A stretch of 64,000 nt of DNA from Bacillus sp. PK3_68 (GCF_003600835.1 NZ_NQYC01000001.1:3743001-3807000); one strand, 5' to 3'; shown: positions 27,293-35,704, numbered from the stretch's first letter. The notes: generated from the letters alone by a model not told the origin. Numbers and translations are program-made.

Positions 27293-28480
27293 GTGGCGGC
27301 ACAGAGGATGAACAAACTCTTCAAAAACCAATACAGACGGGTGTATGAGCCATTTAAAGAGGGAAAGATACAAGTAAATTATTTAGTTGGTAGAAGGGAT
27401 GAGAAAGAGATGCCGTTTATTCGGAGTGTAGTGACTGAGAATCCGCCGTATCGTTTTGATCAAAAAGAAGTAGTAAAAGTTGTAAGGAGTTTGTTTGGAG
27501 AGCATTACACCGACATTGAGCGACTATTGCGGGTATTCGGTAACGGACAAATTGAAAGCCGATATTTTGCAGCTCCATTATCATGGTTTGAGAAAGAGAG
27601 AGGATTAGAGGAAAAAAATCAGAAATATATTGAAGAATCTGTCCGTCTCGGAAGCAGAGCTGTCACAAAGTGCTTGCAAGAAGCCAAGATCAATAAAGAG
27701 GACATTGATGCCTTTATTTTTGTCTCCAGCTCGGGAATGGCGACACCGACTATTGATGCCCGTATTATGAATGAACTAAAATTTCCTGCTCATATAAAGA
27801 GAATCCCACTTTGGGGACTCGGTTGTGCAGGTGGTGCAGCGGGGATCAGCCGGGCACATGATTATTGTCTTGCTTATCCGGACGCTAAAGTGCTCGTACT
27901 CTGCATCGAATTATGTAGCTTAACTTTTCAGCATGCTGATATGTCAAAAAGCAATTTGATCGGCACGTCCTTATTTGCCGATGGTGCAGCGTGTGCGCTA
28001 GTTACCGGTGAAGAGGCACAAGTTGAGGGAGCAGGATTCTATACTAAAGGTACACAGTCCACACTAATGCCTGATTCTGAAGACGTTATGGGCTGGGATG
28101 TAAAAGAAGGAGGGCTGCACGTCGTTTTCTCTAGGGATATTCCAAATATTATTGAAAACTGGTTAAAGCCCAATGCCGCTCTTTTTTTAGATAAGCTCGG
28201 CAAAGAATTAATTGAAATCGACCACTTTATTGCCCATCCAGGTGGAAAAAAAGTAATTGATGCCTACGAAAAGTCACTAGGATTTCCAAAAGAGAAAACG
28301 GCCCCATCAAGAAACGTGTTAGCCTCTCATGGGAACATGTCCTCTCCGACAGTGCTATACGTTTTAAAGGAAGTGATGAGTCAGCAGCCTGATTCTGGTG
28401 AACAGGGACTACTCACGGCGCTTGGACCGGGGTTTAGTTCAGAGATGGTCTGGATGGAATGGGGAGAGAAGCAATCATGA
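27293..28480 (+). CDS. bpsA: type III polyketide synthase (BpsA/BcsA-like)
   Basis: Thiolase-fold chalcone-synthase-like enzyme. Catalytic Cys in WGLGCAGGAAG, His in FIAHPGGKKVI and Asn in SHGNMSS are all present. Bacillus BpsA condenses long-chain acyl-CoA with malonyl/methylmalonyl-CoA to alkylpyrones. From GTG 27293 (AGAAGGAT site) the protein has 395 residues; homology and usual length begin at ATG 27410 (MPFIRSVV), so the first 39 residues may not be translated. ATGA overlap with bpsB. Confidence 0.88.
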   Translation: MAAQRMNKLFKNQYRRVYEPFKEGKIQVNYLVGRRDEKEMPFIRSVVTENPPYRFDQKEVVKVVRSLFGEHYTDIERLLRVFGNGQIESRYFAAPLSWFEKERGLEEKNQKYIEESVRLGSRAVTKCLQEAKINKEDIDAFIFVSSSGMATPTIDARIMNELKFPAHIKRIPLWGLGCAGGAAGISRAHDYCLAYPDAKVLVLCIELCSLTFQHADMSKSNLIGTSLFADGAACALVTGEEAQVEGAGFYTKGTQSTLMPDSEDVMGWDVKEGGLHVVFSRDIPNIIENWLKPNAALFLDKLGKELIEIDHFIAHPGGKKVIDAYEKSLGFPKEKTAPSRNVLASHGNMSSPTVLYVLKEVMSQQPDSGEQGLLTALGPGFSSEMVWMEWGEKQS

Positions 28481-28992
28481 ACTTTTTTTTTATCCTATTC
28501 ATTTTTGTTGTTATCCAACGGCTGTTGGAAGTTATTTATGCTCGCTCCAATGAAAAGAGAATGAGAGCTCAGGGAGCTATAGAAATAGGAGCGGATCATT
28601 ATAAATGGATTGTATGGCTCCACATCCTGTTCTTTGTTTCTTTGCTAGCAGAGGCCCTTTATTTGGGAACAGAGCTGGCATGGGGGTGGCAGTGGTATTT
28701 TACTGTTTTTTTAATTGCTCAAGTACTTCGTATCTGGTCTCTTGCGTCTCTTGGTCCATTTTGGAATACAAAAATTCTTGTTCTTCCAGGAGCATGGAGA
28801 GTAAAACGTGGTCCATACCGCTGGATTTCCCATCCAAACTATGTAGTAGTAGCTACTGAGATTGTCACACTTCCGCTCATCTTCGGAGCATGGAGAACAG
28901 CATTAATTTTTTCTGTTGCAAATGCACTGTTATTGCTTTTCGTACGAATCCCAGCAGAAGAAAAGGCACTGCAAAAATTGAAAAGAATTTAA
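28477..28992 (+). CDS. bpsB: isoprenylcysteine methyltransferase-family protein (BpsB/YpbQ)
   Basis: 171 residues, four to five membrane segments and the ICMT C-terminal signature RGPYRWISHPNYVV near 110-123, followed by E-x-x-L. It starts at ATG 28477 overlapping the bpsA stop (ATGA), a coupled pair. In Bacillus the BpsB protein O-methylates alkylpyrones made by BpsA. Confidence 0.85.
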   Translation: MNFFFILFIFVVIQRLLEVIYARSNEKRMRAQGAIEIGADHYKWIVWLHILFFVSLLAEALYLGTELAWGWQWYFTVFLIAQVLRIWSLASLGPFWNTKILVLPGAWRVKRGPYRWISHPNYVVVATEIVTLPLIFGAWRTALIFSVANALLLLFVRIPAEEKALQKLKRI

Positions 28993-29220
28993 AGCAGCCG
29001 ATATTTTCTTTTATTATCCCCTTTCTATCATAAGAATAAGATGAACAATCGTTGAACAAGGAGAGGAAGGATGTGAAAAATAACAAATACCTGATAGAAT
29101 AGAACATAAGATTTTGATTATTTTTACTACTACACCTATATAGATAGAGAGGATAGGGATGAATATGTGGCCTTTTCCCAAGCGGAAAAAGAATGAAGTA
29201 AAGGCAAAAAAGGATACTAC

Positions 29221-29763
29221 ATGGCTGCCAAAGACCAAATCGATGAGAGGGAAATAGAGATTTTGGCTAGTAAAGTAAGATGGGCTCTGCAGCATTCAGT
29301 TAATAAAGAAATTATTTTTTTATGCATCGGGTCCGATCGTTCGACAGGAGATTCGCTCGGCCCTCTCGTTGGAACGATGCTGAAAAAAGAAAAAATTCCC
29401 TATCCTATATACGGTACGCTGGAAGAGCCTGTCCACGCTTTAAATTTAGAAAAGGTTTTAAAGGAAATTTATAAAACACATAGTGATCCATTGGTGTTTG
29501 GAATTGATGCTTGTTTAGGGGATGAACATCAAATTGGCTTTATTCTCTTTAAAGAAGAACCGTTTATCCCGGGAAACGCTCTTAATAAAGCTTTGCCTCA
29601 AGTAGGGGATTTGCATTTGAGAGCAATAGTGAATTATTTAGATCCGCTATCACCTGCACAGTCTTTAAATAACACCCGGCTTTACACAGTGATCAATCTT
29701 GCAAAAGCAATTACGAAAGTGATCACTAAGACACTTTCTACTGAAAAGATTTCATTAACATAA
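29221..29763 (+). CDS. yyaC: YyaC-like spore protein (GPR-related), N-terminus possibly frameshifted
   Basis: 180 residues with FLCIGSDRSTGDSLGPLVG (34-52) and GIDACLGDEHQIG, the conserved core of the YyaC family related to germination protease; function in sporulation is not settled. ATG 29221 has AAGGAT at fair spacing. A 32-codon frame from ATG 29159 (MNMWPFPKRKKNEVKAKK) overlaps in the +1 register. A -1 step at A_AAA_AAG (29206-29212), or one extra A, joins it to this ORF and would give a basic N-terminus. Confidence 0.82.
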   Translation: MAAKDQIDEREIEILASKVRWALQHSVNKEIIFLCIGSDRSTGDSLGPLVGTMLKKEKIPYPIYGTLEEPVHALNLEKVLKEIYKTHSDPLVFGIDACLGDEHQIGFILFKEEPFIPGNALNKALPQVGDLHLRAIVNYLDPLSPAQSLNNTRLYTVINLAKAITKVITKTLSTEKISLT

Positions 29764-29876
29764 AAAGTAAAAATTTTTTGGCTCTGCAAAATCGCTATTC
29801 TTCCTATTTATCTGTACTTTTCCAGTGTAATAGAAGGGGTTTGATCTTTACAGAAAGAGTAAGTTATAATTTTTAT

Positions 29877-29895
29877 AAGGTATACGATATACAAT
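29877..29895 (+). promoter_or_regulatory. GntR-type operator, site 1 (autoregulatory)
   Basis: AAGGTATACGATATACAAT: two overlapping copies of the GTATAC/ATATAC half element immediately before the GntR ribosome site. Confidence 0.55.
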
Positions 29896-29916
29896 AAAGG
29901 GAAGAGGGATGGACAA

Positions 29917-30603
29917 TTGGCAAACAATTGGTCAGAGGAGAATTTGCTCTCTATACGGGAAAGAGCATATTTGCACTTAAAAGACTTAATATTGGACGGT
30001 GAGCTTAAGACGGGAGATCGTCTAGTAGAGAGGGAGCTGGCTGAAAAACTAAATATTAGTCGCACACCGATCCGTGAAGCCTTATTCAGATTAGAGTCAC
30101 AGGGTTTTGTAAAAACAGTGCCAAGAAAAGGTGTTATTGTGGCGGATATTTCAGATAAAGAGATTATTGAAGTATTCACTATCCTTTCTTCTTTGGAGGT
30201 CTTGGCTGCGAAGTTAGCTGTTCAAAAGCTTGACGATGAAACGAAGCAAAAGTTTGCTCACTATATAGAAGAGGTAGAAACACAGCTAAAAGATGAGAAA
30301 GAATCAGATTTTTCGGACTTGCATACCGAATTAAATTACTTGTTATACAGTTCTGCAAAAAATGCCAAACTACATGAAATGCTAAGCAGCTTAACCGATT
30401 ACATAAGGGCTTTTGCAAAAACAGGATTTAAAAAGTCGGGAAGACCCAGACAATCTATGGAAGAACACCTTAATATTATGAAGGCAATCATTAATCAGGA
30501 AGCTGAAATGGCAGAGTATTTAACCAAAATCCACATTGAAAATTCAAAAAAAGCTTATATAGAGGCAGTCAATCAAGACAAAAAAGCTAAAGAAAAACTC
30601 TAA
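29917..30603 (+). CDS. GntR-family regulator, FCD subfamily (paralog 1)
   Basis: 228 residues: winged HTH at about 8-75 (GDRLVERELAEKLNISRTPI then REALFRLESQGFV) and an all-helical FCD ligand domain (about 85-220). The TTG start after AAGGGAAGAGGG is supported by alignment with the paralog at 41465, which begins at the same residue. FCD regulators usually repress catabolic genes until a small acid or metabolite binds. Operator 29877 suggests self-control; similar sites precede the units to 42.2 kb. Confidence 0.88.
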   Translation: MANNWSEENLLSIRERAYLHLKDLILDGELKTGDRLVERELAEKLNISRTPIREALFRLESQGFVKTVPRKGVIVADISDKEIIEVFTILSSLEVLAAKLAVQKLDDETKQKFAHYIEEVETQLKDEKESDFSDLHTELNYLLYSSAKNAKLHEMLSSLTDYIRAFAKTGFKKSGRPRQSMEEHLNIMKAIINQEAEMAEYLTKIHIENSKKAYIEAVNQDKKAKEKL

Positions 30604-30608
30604 AAGAT

Positions 30609-30640
30609 CAGGAAGGACATAGAAGTCCTTCTTTTTCATT
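30609..30640 (+). terminator. intrinsic terminator after GntR gene
   Basis: GAAGGAC / GTCCTTC hairpin, then TTTTTC. Confidence 0.75.
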
Positions 30641-30843
30641 CATTTGAAATGAGGAGAAGCTACATCATTCCTATTATATAGCCAACGTATGAAGACTATC
30701 AGACTTGCAAACGGAGGAACAGGAATAGTTTGTTGCAATTGTCTAAATTTTTAAAATCATTTGACTAAAAACTATCTTTAGTGATATATTGATTTTAATC
30801 TTTTTGACTTGTTACTAGAGATACTAAAAGAAGGAGGGATAAG

Positions 30844-30957
30844 ATGAAGGGATTTGGATAGTAGACAGAGAATAAAAAGCCGATTGAGGGAATTCTTGTC
30901 CATCAGCCTGTTGGAGATTAGGCTGAAAAATGGCAAGAAATAATTTTTCGGAGATGT
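30844..30957 (+). pseudogene. short relic with good ribosome site but early stops
   Basis: AAGGAGGGATAAG precedes ATG 30844, but the frame stops after five codons (TAG TAG). The same frame then reads ENKKPIEGILVHQPVGD, a stop, and AEKWQEIIF. This looks like the start of a decayed gene. Part of a 589-base gene-free stretch (30604-31192) that otherwise holds the operator and cre-like site listed next. Confidence 0.35.
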
Positions 30958-30984
30958 TGGTATACAATGCACAGTATACAAAAG
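30956..30984 (+). promoter_or_regulatory. GntR-type operator, site 2 (two copies)
   Basis: TTGGTATACAAT at 30958-30969 and AGTATACAAAA at 30973-30983, upstream of the carrier at 31193. Confidence 0.6.
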
Positions 30985-31027
30985 ATGAAAAACAAGATTA
31001 AAGAGAGAATACTATCTCTGTAAAAAA

Positions 31028-31044
31028 ATAAAAGCGCTTTCTAT
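31028..31044 (+). promoter_or_regulatory. cre-like site upstream of carrier
   Basis: ATAAAAGCGCTTTCTAT contains the symmetrical AAAGCGCTTT core of CcpA sites with two consensus mismatches. Confidence 0.4.
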
Positions 31045-31192
31045 TTGCTGTTTTTGTCTATAAAAGGAAAATATAATGAGTTGCTTTTGTACAAGTATTT
31101 TTTGCTGCTCAACTCTTCCTTCTTGCCAATGAGTATGAAATAAAGCATTGATTTGCCTGGCTTTTTATCTTATTAAACATTGGAGGAAAGAT

Positions 31193-32644
31193 ATGGAACT
31201 AACATTAGCTCACTGGCTTTATGCGCTTGTTACTGTGGCAGTTATTTCTACAATGCTCTTTAGAAAAGGGGTTGTTTTGCCTGTTATCATTGGTACATTT
31301 TTAGTAGCTATTGTATATAAAGGCAATGTTATTTCTGGATTTCAAGCAGTTTTTAACGCGAATCTTGTAGCAGCTAAAGAACTTTTCAGCATCTTTCTTA
31401 TCATTTCTTTAATGATTGCTCTCCTCAATTCTTTAAAGGACTTAGGAGCTGATAAGAAATTAATTGCTCCTATACAAAAAGTAATGGTAAACGGACATGT
31501 CTCTTATTTTATTTTAATTATTATCACTTATGTTATTTCACTCTTTTTCTGGCCCACTCCTGCTGTGCCGCTCATTTGTGCTTTGCTCGTACCAGCAGCT
31601 GTCCGGGCAGGCCTTCCATTGATGACTGCCGGAATGGTTATTGTCATTGCAGGGCAAGGAATGGCGCTTTCTTCCGATTATATTATCCAGGTCGCCCCTA
31701 TGCTCAGCGCAAAGGCAGCGGGAATTGATAAACTATTGGTTACTGATAAAGTGTTGGTTCTTTCCCTTGTGACTGGCTTGAGCGCTCTTTCCATTGTTTA
31801 TATGAAAGCCCGAAAAGCGATTTCACAAAATTCAGCTGCTAGATCGGAAGCTGATTTTAATGAAGAGGAAAAGGCTTACTTCAATGTCGCTGATGAACTA
31901 GCTGCAACGGTAGATGAAAATGCAGAAATCGTTCAACGAAAACAAACATGGGGGAAAGTATTTGCAGTAATCGTTCCTTTATCAATGTTAGCGGTTATGA
32001 TTTATATGTTTTCAACAAAGCTTGTTGGCGGTTCTGGATTTGAAGGAACAGACGGAGCGGCTTTTGTCGGAGGGGTAGCGACTATCCTATTAATATTAGC
32101 TACGATTGCTTTTAATCGCATTCATGCGCTTGATAAAATTAGTGACCATTTAACAGAAGGATTTGTCTTTGCTTTTCGAGCGATGGCTCCTGTTATTCCG
32201 ATTGCTGGCTTCTTTTTTATGGGTAGTGGAGAATTCACAGGCTCGATCCTCTCTTTAAAGGAAGGAGCTGCTACGCCAGCCTTTCTCTTTGATATGGTAC
32301 AGGCAGGTCAAACTTTTATTCCTCAGAACGCTCTATTTGCTGGGATTGGTATTCTTATTGTAGGTTTAATTACTGGACTGGATGGTTCTGGATTTTCTGG
32401 TCTTCCACTAACAGGGGCATTGTCTGGTGCATTAGCAGACGGAGTAGGGATGGACCCGTCAACGATGGCCGCGATCGGACAAATGGGAGCGATCTGGGGA
32501 GGAGGAACCATTGTTGCCTGGTCTTCACTTGTAGCTGTAGCAGGCTTTCTTCAATTGTCGCCGATTGAACTGGCCAGAAAGAATTTTATCCCGGTTATAG
32601 TTGGGTTATTTATTGCGACATTGCTGGCTATTGTAATTTGGTAA
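31193..32644 (+). CDS. multi-pass membrane carrier, family uncertain
   Basis: 483 residues from ATG 31193 (TTGGAGGAAAG site). About twelve hydrophobic segments with a charged cytoplasmic loop near 205-250 (ARSEADFNEEEKAYFNVADE). Conserved-looking re-entrant-type stretches FFWPTPAVPLICALLVPAAV and GLDGSGFSGLPLTG suggest an ion-transporter-superfamily organic-anion or amino-acid carrier. I cannot name the family. A double GTATAC operator lies 210 bases upstream, so it is likely the substrate importer of the GntR regulon. Confidence 0.75.
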   Translation: MELTLAHWLYALVTVAVISTMLFRKGVVLPVIIGTFLVAIVYKGNVISGFQAVFNANLVAAKELFSIFLIISLMIALLNSLKDLGADKKLIAPIQKVMVNGHVSYFILIIITYVISLFFWPTPAVPLICALLVPAAVRAGLPLMTAGMVIVIAGQGMALSSDYIIQVAPMLSAKAAGIDKLLVTDKVLVLSLVTGLSALSIVYMKARKAISQNSAARSEADFNEEEKAYFNVADELAATVDENAEIVQRKQTWGKVFAVIVPLSMLAVMIYMFSTKLVGGSGFEGTDGAAFVGGVATILLILATIAFNRIHALDKISDHLTEGFVFAFRAMAPVIPIAGFFFMGSGEFTGSILSLKEGAATPAFLFDMVQAGQTFIPQNALFAGIGILIVGLITGLDGSGFSGLPLTGALSGALADGVGMDPSTMAAIGQMGAIWGGGTIVAWSSLVAVAGFLQLSPIELARKNFIPVIVGLFIATLLAIVIW

Positions 32645-32673
32645 TGACAGCTTCAAAGGCGATTGTTTAGCAT

Positions 32674-32728
32674 GCAGGACGACCTGAAAGACAGAAACCA
32701 ACTGTTCTTTTGGATCGTCCTGTTTTAA
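32674..32728 (+). terminator. intrinsic terminator
   Basis: CAGGACGA / TCGTCCTG outer stem with partly paired interior (AAGACAG / CTGTTCTT) and TTTT. Confidence 0.65.
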
Positions 32729-32754
32729 AGTAGGAAAGAAAGGAGAGTGAGATT

Positions 32755-33450
32755 ATGAGAGTTGGTTTGATAGGGATAGGAAAATTAGGCACGGCCATGA
32801 TGAAGCATTGGTCTGACAGCAATCAAACAGTAGCAGTATATCACCCAGACAAGTTGAAAGCAGAAAAGTTTGTTCAACATTATCAACACGGACAGGTACT
32901 CATGGAGAAAGATCTTCTAAACTTAGATATTCTTGTTCTAGCTTTGCCGGCGAAAGAGGTCATTCCGTTTATTGAGCAATTTATAGCTAAAGAAATCGGT
33001 ACTTCCAGCATGCATGTCGTTAACATGGCTACCACTCTTTATACGAAAGAAGTAAAACACAAATTTCCGCACTTATCCATTTATGGGGTAAAGTTTATGG
33101 GTCATAGCAGAGAGTTACTGGAGCGGGGGAATGGCCTATTTATTGCAGAGTCCCCATTGCCATCTAGCATCCAAAAAATATTTCAATTTCTCGGTGAAAT
33201 CAAGCAGGATAGTGAAGAGCGGCTAGTTCAAGTGAATAAATTAGCAACTTATCATGCAGTTAAAACAGCCTTAGACATTGAACGTGAATTCACAAAGAAA
33301 GAACTTGATATAAAATATGTCGAACGAGCGTTAACTTCCATTGCTCCCGAAGTGTTGCGTTCTTACAGTGAAGGAACACTTGGTCATTTCGGGAGAGAGG
33401 TCGCAGCTGAATTGCAGAGGGAGCGTAGAAATATTCTCGACAGGACATAA
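32755..33450 (+). CDS. pyrroline-5-carboxylate reductase-like NAD(P)-binding protein
   Basis: 231 residues. N-terminal Rossmann motif MRVGLIGIGKLGTAMMKHW (G7, G9, G12) and VVNMATTLYTKE as in ProC/F420-oxidoreductase-like proteins. The C-terminal helical part is present but lacks the clear ProC dimerisation signature, and the protein is shorter than ProC (about 270). It may reduce or oxidise an imine/iminium intermediate. ATG with AAAGGAGAGTGAG site. Placed between two carriers of the same regulon. Confidence 0.7.
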   Translation: MRVGLIGIGKLGTAMMKHWSDSNQTVAVYHPDKLKAEKFVQHYQHGQVLMEKDLLNLDILVLALPAKEVIPFIEQFIAKEIGTSSMHVVNMATTLYTKEVKHKFPHLSIYGVKFMGHSRELLERGNGLFIAESPLPSSIQKIFQFLGEIKQDSEERLVQVNKLATYHAVKTALDIEREFTKKELDIKYVERALTSIAPEVLRSYSEGTLGHFGREVAAELQRERRNILDRT

Positions 33451-33467
33451 AAGGGAAGGCATAAAAG

Positions 33468-33518
33468 AAAGGCTGGCCCATATGTGAAGTTTATTTGCAT
33501 ACGAGCCAGTCTTTTTGA
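33468..33518. terminator. terminator between convergent genes
   Basis: AAAGGCTGGC / GCCAGTCTTT stem with T run rightward and A run on the other side. Confidence 0.75.
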
Positions 33519-33522
33519 ATAT

Positions 33523-34506
33523 TTAGGGGGTCAGTAGCTGCAACATAAATAGGTATATCGCCACACACCCAATATAAAGGAAGGTAAACCCAAGATTCCA
33601 ATTAGATATCTTGTAGGAGCTTTCTTTTGCAATATTGGACATCAAACCAATCGTTGCATTATACGGTCCTACTAAGAATGCAGACACCGCCCCAGCAAGC
33701 ATGGCAACAGTCAGAACGGCTGGAGAAATTCCAATGACATCAGGAGCTAAAGCCTCTGCCATTAGAGCGAGCGTAACAGCAGGATGCAAACCGATAAAGG
33801 CAAAAGCCAAAGGGATAAGAGGCAGCAATATTAAAAAGAATTCTACGCCAATGACATTGATCAGGCTTGTAATCCAATCATATAGCAATTCATTGGTATG
33901 AGAGATTTTGATGGTTGAAATGAAAAAACCAGCAGACAGGTAAATAAAAAACTGATCCTTCATGCCAATAGAAAAAGCTCTAAAATGCTCCAATAATTGT
34001 TTGCCAAATGCTTTTCCTTTCCTTAATAAGAGCGACCAGACAAACGCAAAGGGAATAACTGCTAATGATACAAGAGTTAAAAAGGAATAAGAGAATTGCA
34101 GTTCAGCGATAGAAATAGTTACATTGAAAATAAGAATAGCGAGCAAAATTTGCCATACCCGGCCCGCACGACTCGCTGGATGTTGTTCTACACTGACAGC
34201 CATTTCATGCATCGAGATACTGTCAGAAGAGAGGGGCATCTTTTTGGCTTTGCGGGAGCCTATGTACCAATCCATCAGCAATCCAAATAAACTTAATGGA
34301 ATAAGGTAAGGAAGAACAGAAACCCAGCTTACACCTGTCATTACAATTACAATTCCAACGATAGGGGTTACTGGTGCCCATGTTAAAGGCATGGCAAACC
34401 CGCGTGTAATTGCCCGGCTCATAAAGCGCTCTTTATGCTGAACAGGGAAAATGCTGAGGGCGGGCCTAATGGAATGATAAGTCATTGGCAAAGTAGCTAA
34501 ATTCAT
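33523..34506 (-). CDS. membrane carrier, C-terminal part (327 residues)
   Basis: About nine hydrophobic segments. It begins MNLATLPMTYHSI directly at the end of the upstream ORF, sharing ATGA (34503-34506). Together the two ORFs make a carrier of about 460 residues, so this is probably one gene. One more T in the T5 run (minus strand; bases 34507-34511) gives an uninterrupted SYFLVFFMNLATLP. Alternatively the halves are made by coupled translation. Late segments (FLVGPYNATIGLMSNIAKES) look like an ion-transporter-superfamily permease. Substrate unknown. Confidence 0.7.
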   Translation of the reverse strand: MNLATLPMTYHSIRPALSIFPVQHKERFMSRAITRGFAMPLTWAPVTPIVGIVIVMTGVSWVSVLPYLIPLSLFGLLMDWYIGSRKAKKMPLSSDSISMHEMAVSVEQHPASRAGRVWQILLAILIFNVTISIAELQFSYSFLTLVSLAVIPFAFVWSLLLRKGKAFGKQLLEHFRAFSIGMKDQFFIYLSAGFFISTIKISHTNELLYDWITSLINVIGVEFFLILLPLIPLAFAFIGLHPAVTLALMAEALAPDVIGISPAVLTVAMLAGAVSAFLVGPYNATIGLMSNIAKESSYKISNWNLGFTFLYIGCVAIYLFMLQLLTP

Positions 34507-34904
34507 AAAAATACTAAAAAATAAGAGATACCAGAAGTAAGCATATAAAGGTGTCCAGATGTTTTTACCTTCTTCTGAATAAGAGACTGAATACTGCTTC
34601 CATATTCACCAAGTCGAATAGGTATGCCTAATATAGGAATAAGTACAAACATGGTTAGCAAGTCGAGCATCGGGCCGAAGGAGAGAAGGTATTCCTGCCA
34701 AGATGCCCCGCTTGTCCAAAGCAGCCATAGGCCAGAGGCTAGAAAAATACTTCCCAATATTTGAACGAATTTTTTGGTTGCCCAAAATGTAATTGCCACC
34801 GCCGTAAGACAAAGAACAGAGAGAAGCGGCTGGATATCCCACTGGGGGAAGAGAGCAGAGAATAAATAGAAAGTGATAAGAACCAAAAACAAAAATCTGA
34901 GCAT
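34503..34904 (-). CDS. membrane carrier, N-terminal part (133 residues)
   Basis: Four to five hydrophobic segments starting MLRFLFLVLITFYLFSALFP. Ends in the middle of what should be a membrane segment (SYFLVFL, stop), overlapping the next ORF by four bases. See the downstream entry for the joined protein. A perfect GGTATACC site lies about 100 bases upstream. Confidence 0.65.
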   Translation of the reverse strand: MLRFLFLVLITFYLFSALFPQWDIQPLLSVLCLTAVAITFWATKKFVQILGSIFLASGLWLLWTSGASWQEYLLSFGPMLDLLTMFVLIPILGIPIRLGEYGSSIQSLIQKKVKTSGHLYMLTSGISYFLVFL

Positions 34905-34997
34905 ATGATCACCTAGCCTTTAATAATAGAGCGGACCCCGGTGTATAATGTGAATTCGAAACACCACTCTTTTAATCGTGGAACGTTCTTTTATAGA

Positions 34998-35013
34998 AAA
35001 AGGTATACCAAAA
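34998..35013 (-). promoter_or_regulatory. GntR-type operator, site 3
   Basis: AAAAGGTATACCAAAA with perfect palindromic core GGTATACC (35002-35009), upstream of the minus-strand carrier. Confidence 0.65.
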
Positions 35014-35063
35014 AGGGCTGTTCAAGCAATATTTTCTTAGTTTTTTCATAATTATATAATAAT

Positions 35064-35084
35064 TTTGGTATTTGGTATACAATT
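35064..35084 (+). promoter_or_regulatory. GntR-type operator, site 4
   Basis: TTTGGTATTTGGTATACAA: full site TTTGGTATACAA with an extra TTGGTAT half, the same composite as at 37264-37290. Confidence 0.6.
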
Positions 35085-35087
35085 TTA

Positions 35088-35115
35088 TTGTTTTTTTTAA
35101 TATTCATAGTATAAT
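35088..35115 (+). promoter_or_regulatory. sigma-A promoter of the 28-residue gene
   Basis: TTGTTT at 35088-35093, 16-base spacer, perfect TATAAT at 35110-35115. Confidence 0.6.
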
Positions 35116-35144
35116 AAAACTAATTAATCAGTGGAGGGGTCAAA

Positions 35145-35231
35145 ATGTATAACTTTTTATTTGGTTCTAAAAGAGCAATGGAGAAAGCAGAAAAAAAATT
35201 ATTGAGATTGAGAAAAACACTTAATTTCTAA
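35145..35231 (+). CDS. 28-residue basic small protein
   Basis: ATG 35145 to TAA 35229, with GGAGGGG ribosome site (35133-35139), a TATAAT promoter, an upstream GTATAC operator and its own terminator. The peptide is basic (about nine Lys/Arg) with a hydrophobic start MYNFLF and an amphipathic helix AEKKLLRLRKTL. A complete, tight transcription unit argues that it is expressed. Function unknown; could be a small regulatory or membrane-associated peptide. Confidence 0.6.
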   Translation: MYNFLFGSKRAMEKAEKKLLRLRKTLNF

Positions 35232-35239
35232 AGAATTGC

Positions 35240-35271
35240 AGGGCTATTCCATTGAATAGCCCTATTTTTAT
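35240..35271 (+). terminator. intrinsic terminator of the 28-residue gene
   Basis: GGGCTATTC / GAATAGCCC with CATT loop and TATTTTTA. Confidence 0.8.
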
Positions 35272-35295
35272 ACATAGAGGCTTCAAAAGAAGGTA

Positions 35296-35334
35296 AATAA
35301 AAAAGTCGGAGAGAATAGTTTTTCTCTCCGACTG
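35296..35334 (-). terminator. intrinsic terminator of the 35.4-kb minus gene
   Basis: AGTCGGAGAGAA / TTCTCTCCGACT stem; minus-strand transcript ends in TTTTTTATT. Confidence 0.75.
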
Positions 35335-35359
35335 GGAAGCCGATTGTCTGCACGATTAG

Positions 35360-35704
35360 CTAAACAGCTACATGTTCTGATTTAACAAGTTTAGAATGCA
35401 TCGAATCGGTACTATTCCCAGAAGCTTTAACAATTTCATCTAATTCTTCACGCGCCGCTTCAATGCTTTCAAATTTCTCAAAAAATTTAATGCCAATGTG
35501 ATTGACGTATTCTTTTCCTTCATATTCTTCAAACAACTGAATTTTCATATCGTCATCTAACACTTCCGCAATGGTATACTTAGCCTTTAGATTATCAAAG
35601 AAATAAAAGTGATAAGTTTCAACCGGCTTTAATCCTTCATTATCGAGTACGGTTTGGAACGTATCTTTATTTGTTAATACTACATATTTTCCCACTTTCA
35701 ACAC
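35360..35704 (-). CDS. unknown 114-residue protein in the GntR regulon
   Basis: I do not recognise the family. ATG with AAGGAG on the minus strand. Acidic, mixed alpha/beta look: strands VGKYVVLTN and YHFYFFDN, then an acidic EYEGKEYVNHIGIKFFEKFE and a helix AAREELDEIVK. No cysteines, no signal peptide, no membrane segment. Divergent from the [2Fe-2S] ferredoxin, with a GTATACC operator between, so probably a regulon member and perhaps an accessory subunit of the oxygenase system. Confidence 0.7.
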   Translation of the reverse strand: MLKVGKYVVLTNKDTFQTVLDNEGLKPVETYHFYFFDNLKAKYTIAEVLDDDMKIQLFEEYEGKEYVNHIGIKFFEKFESIEAAREELDEIVKASGNSTDSMHSKLVKSEHVAV

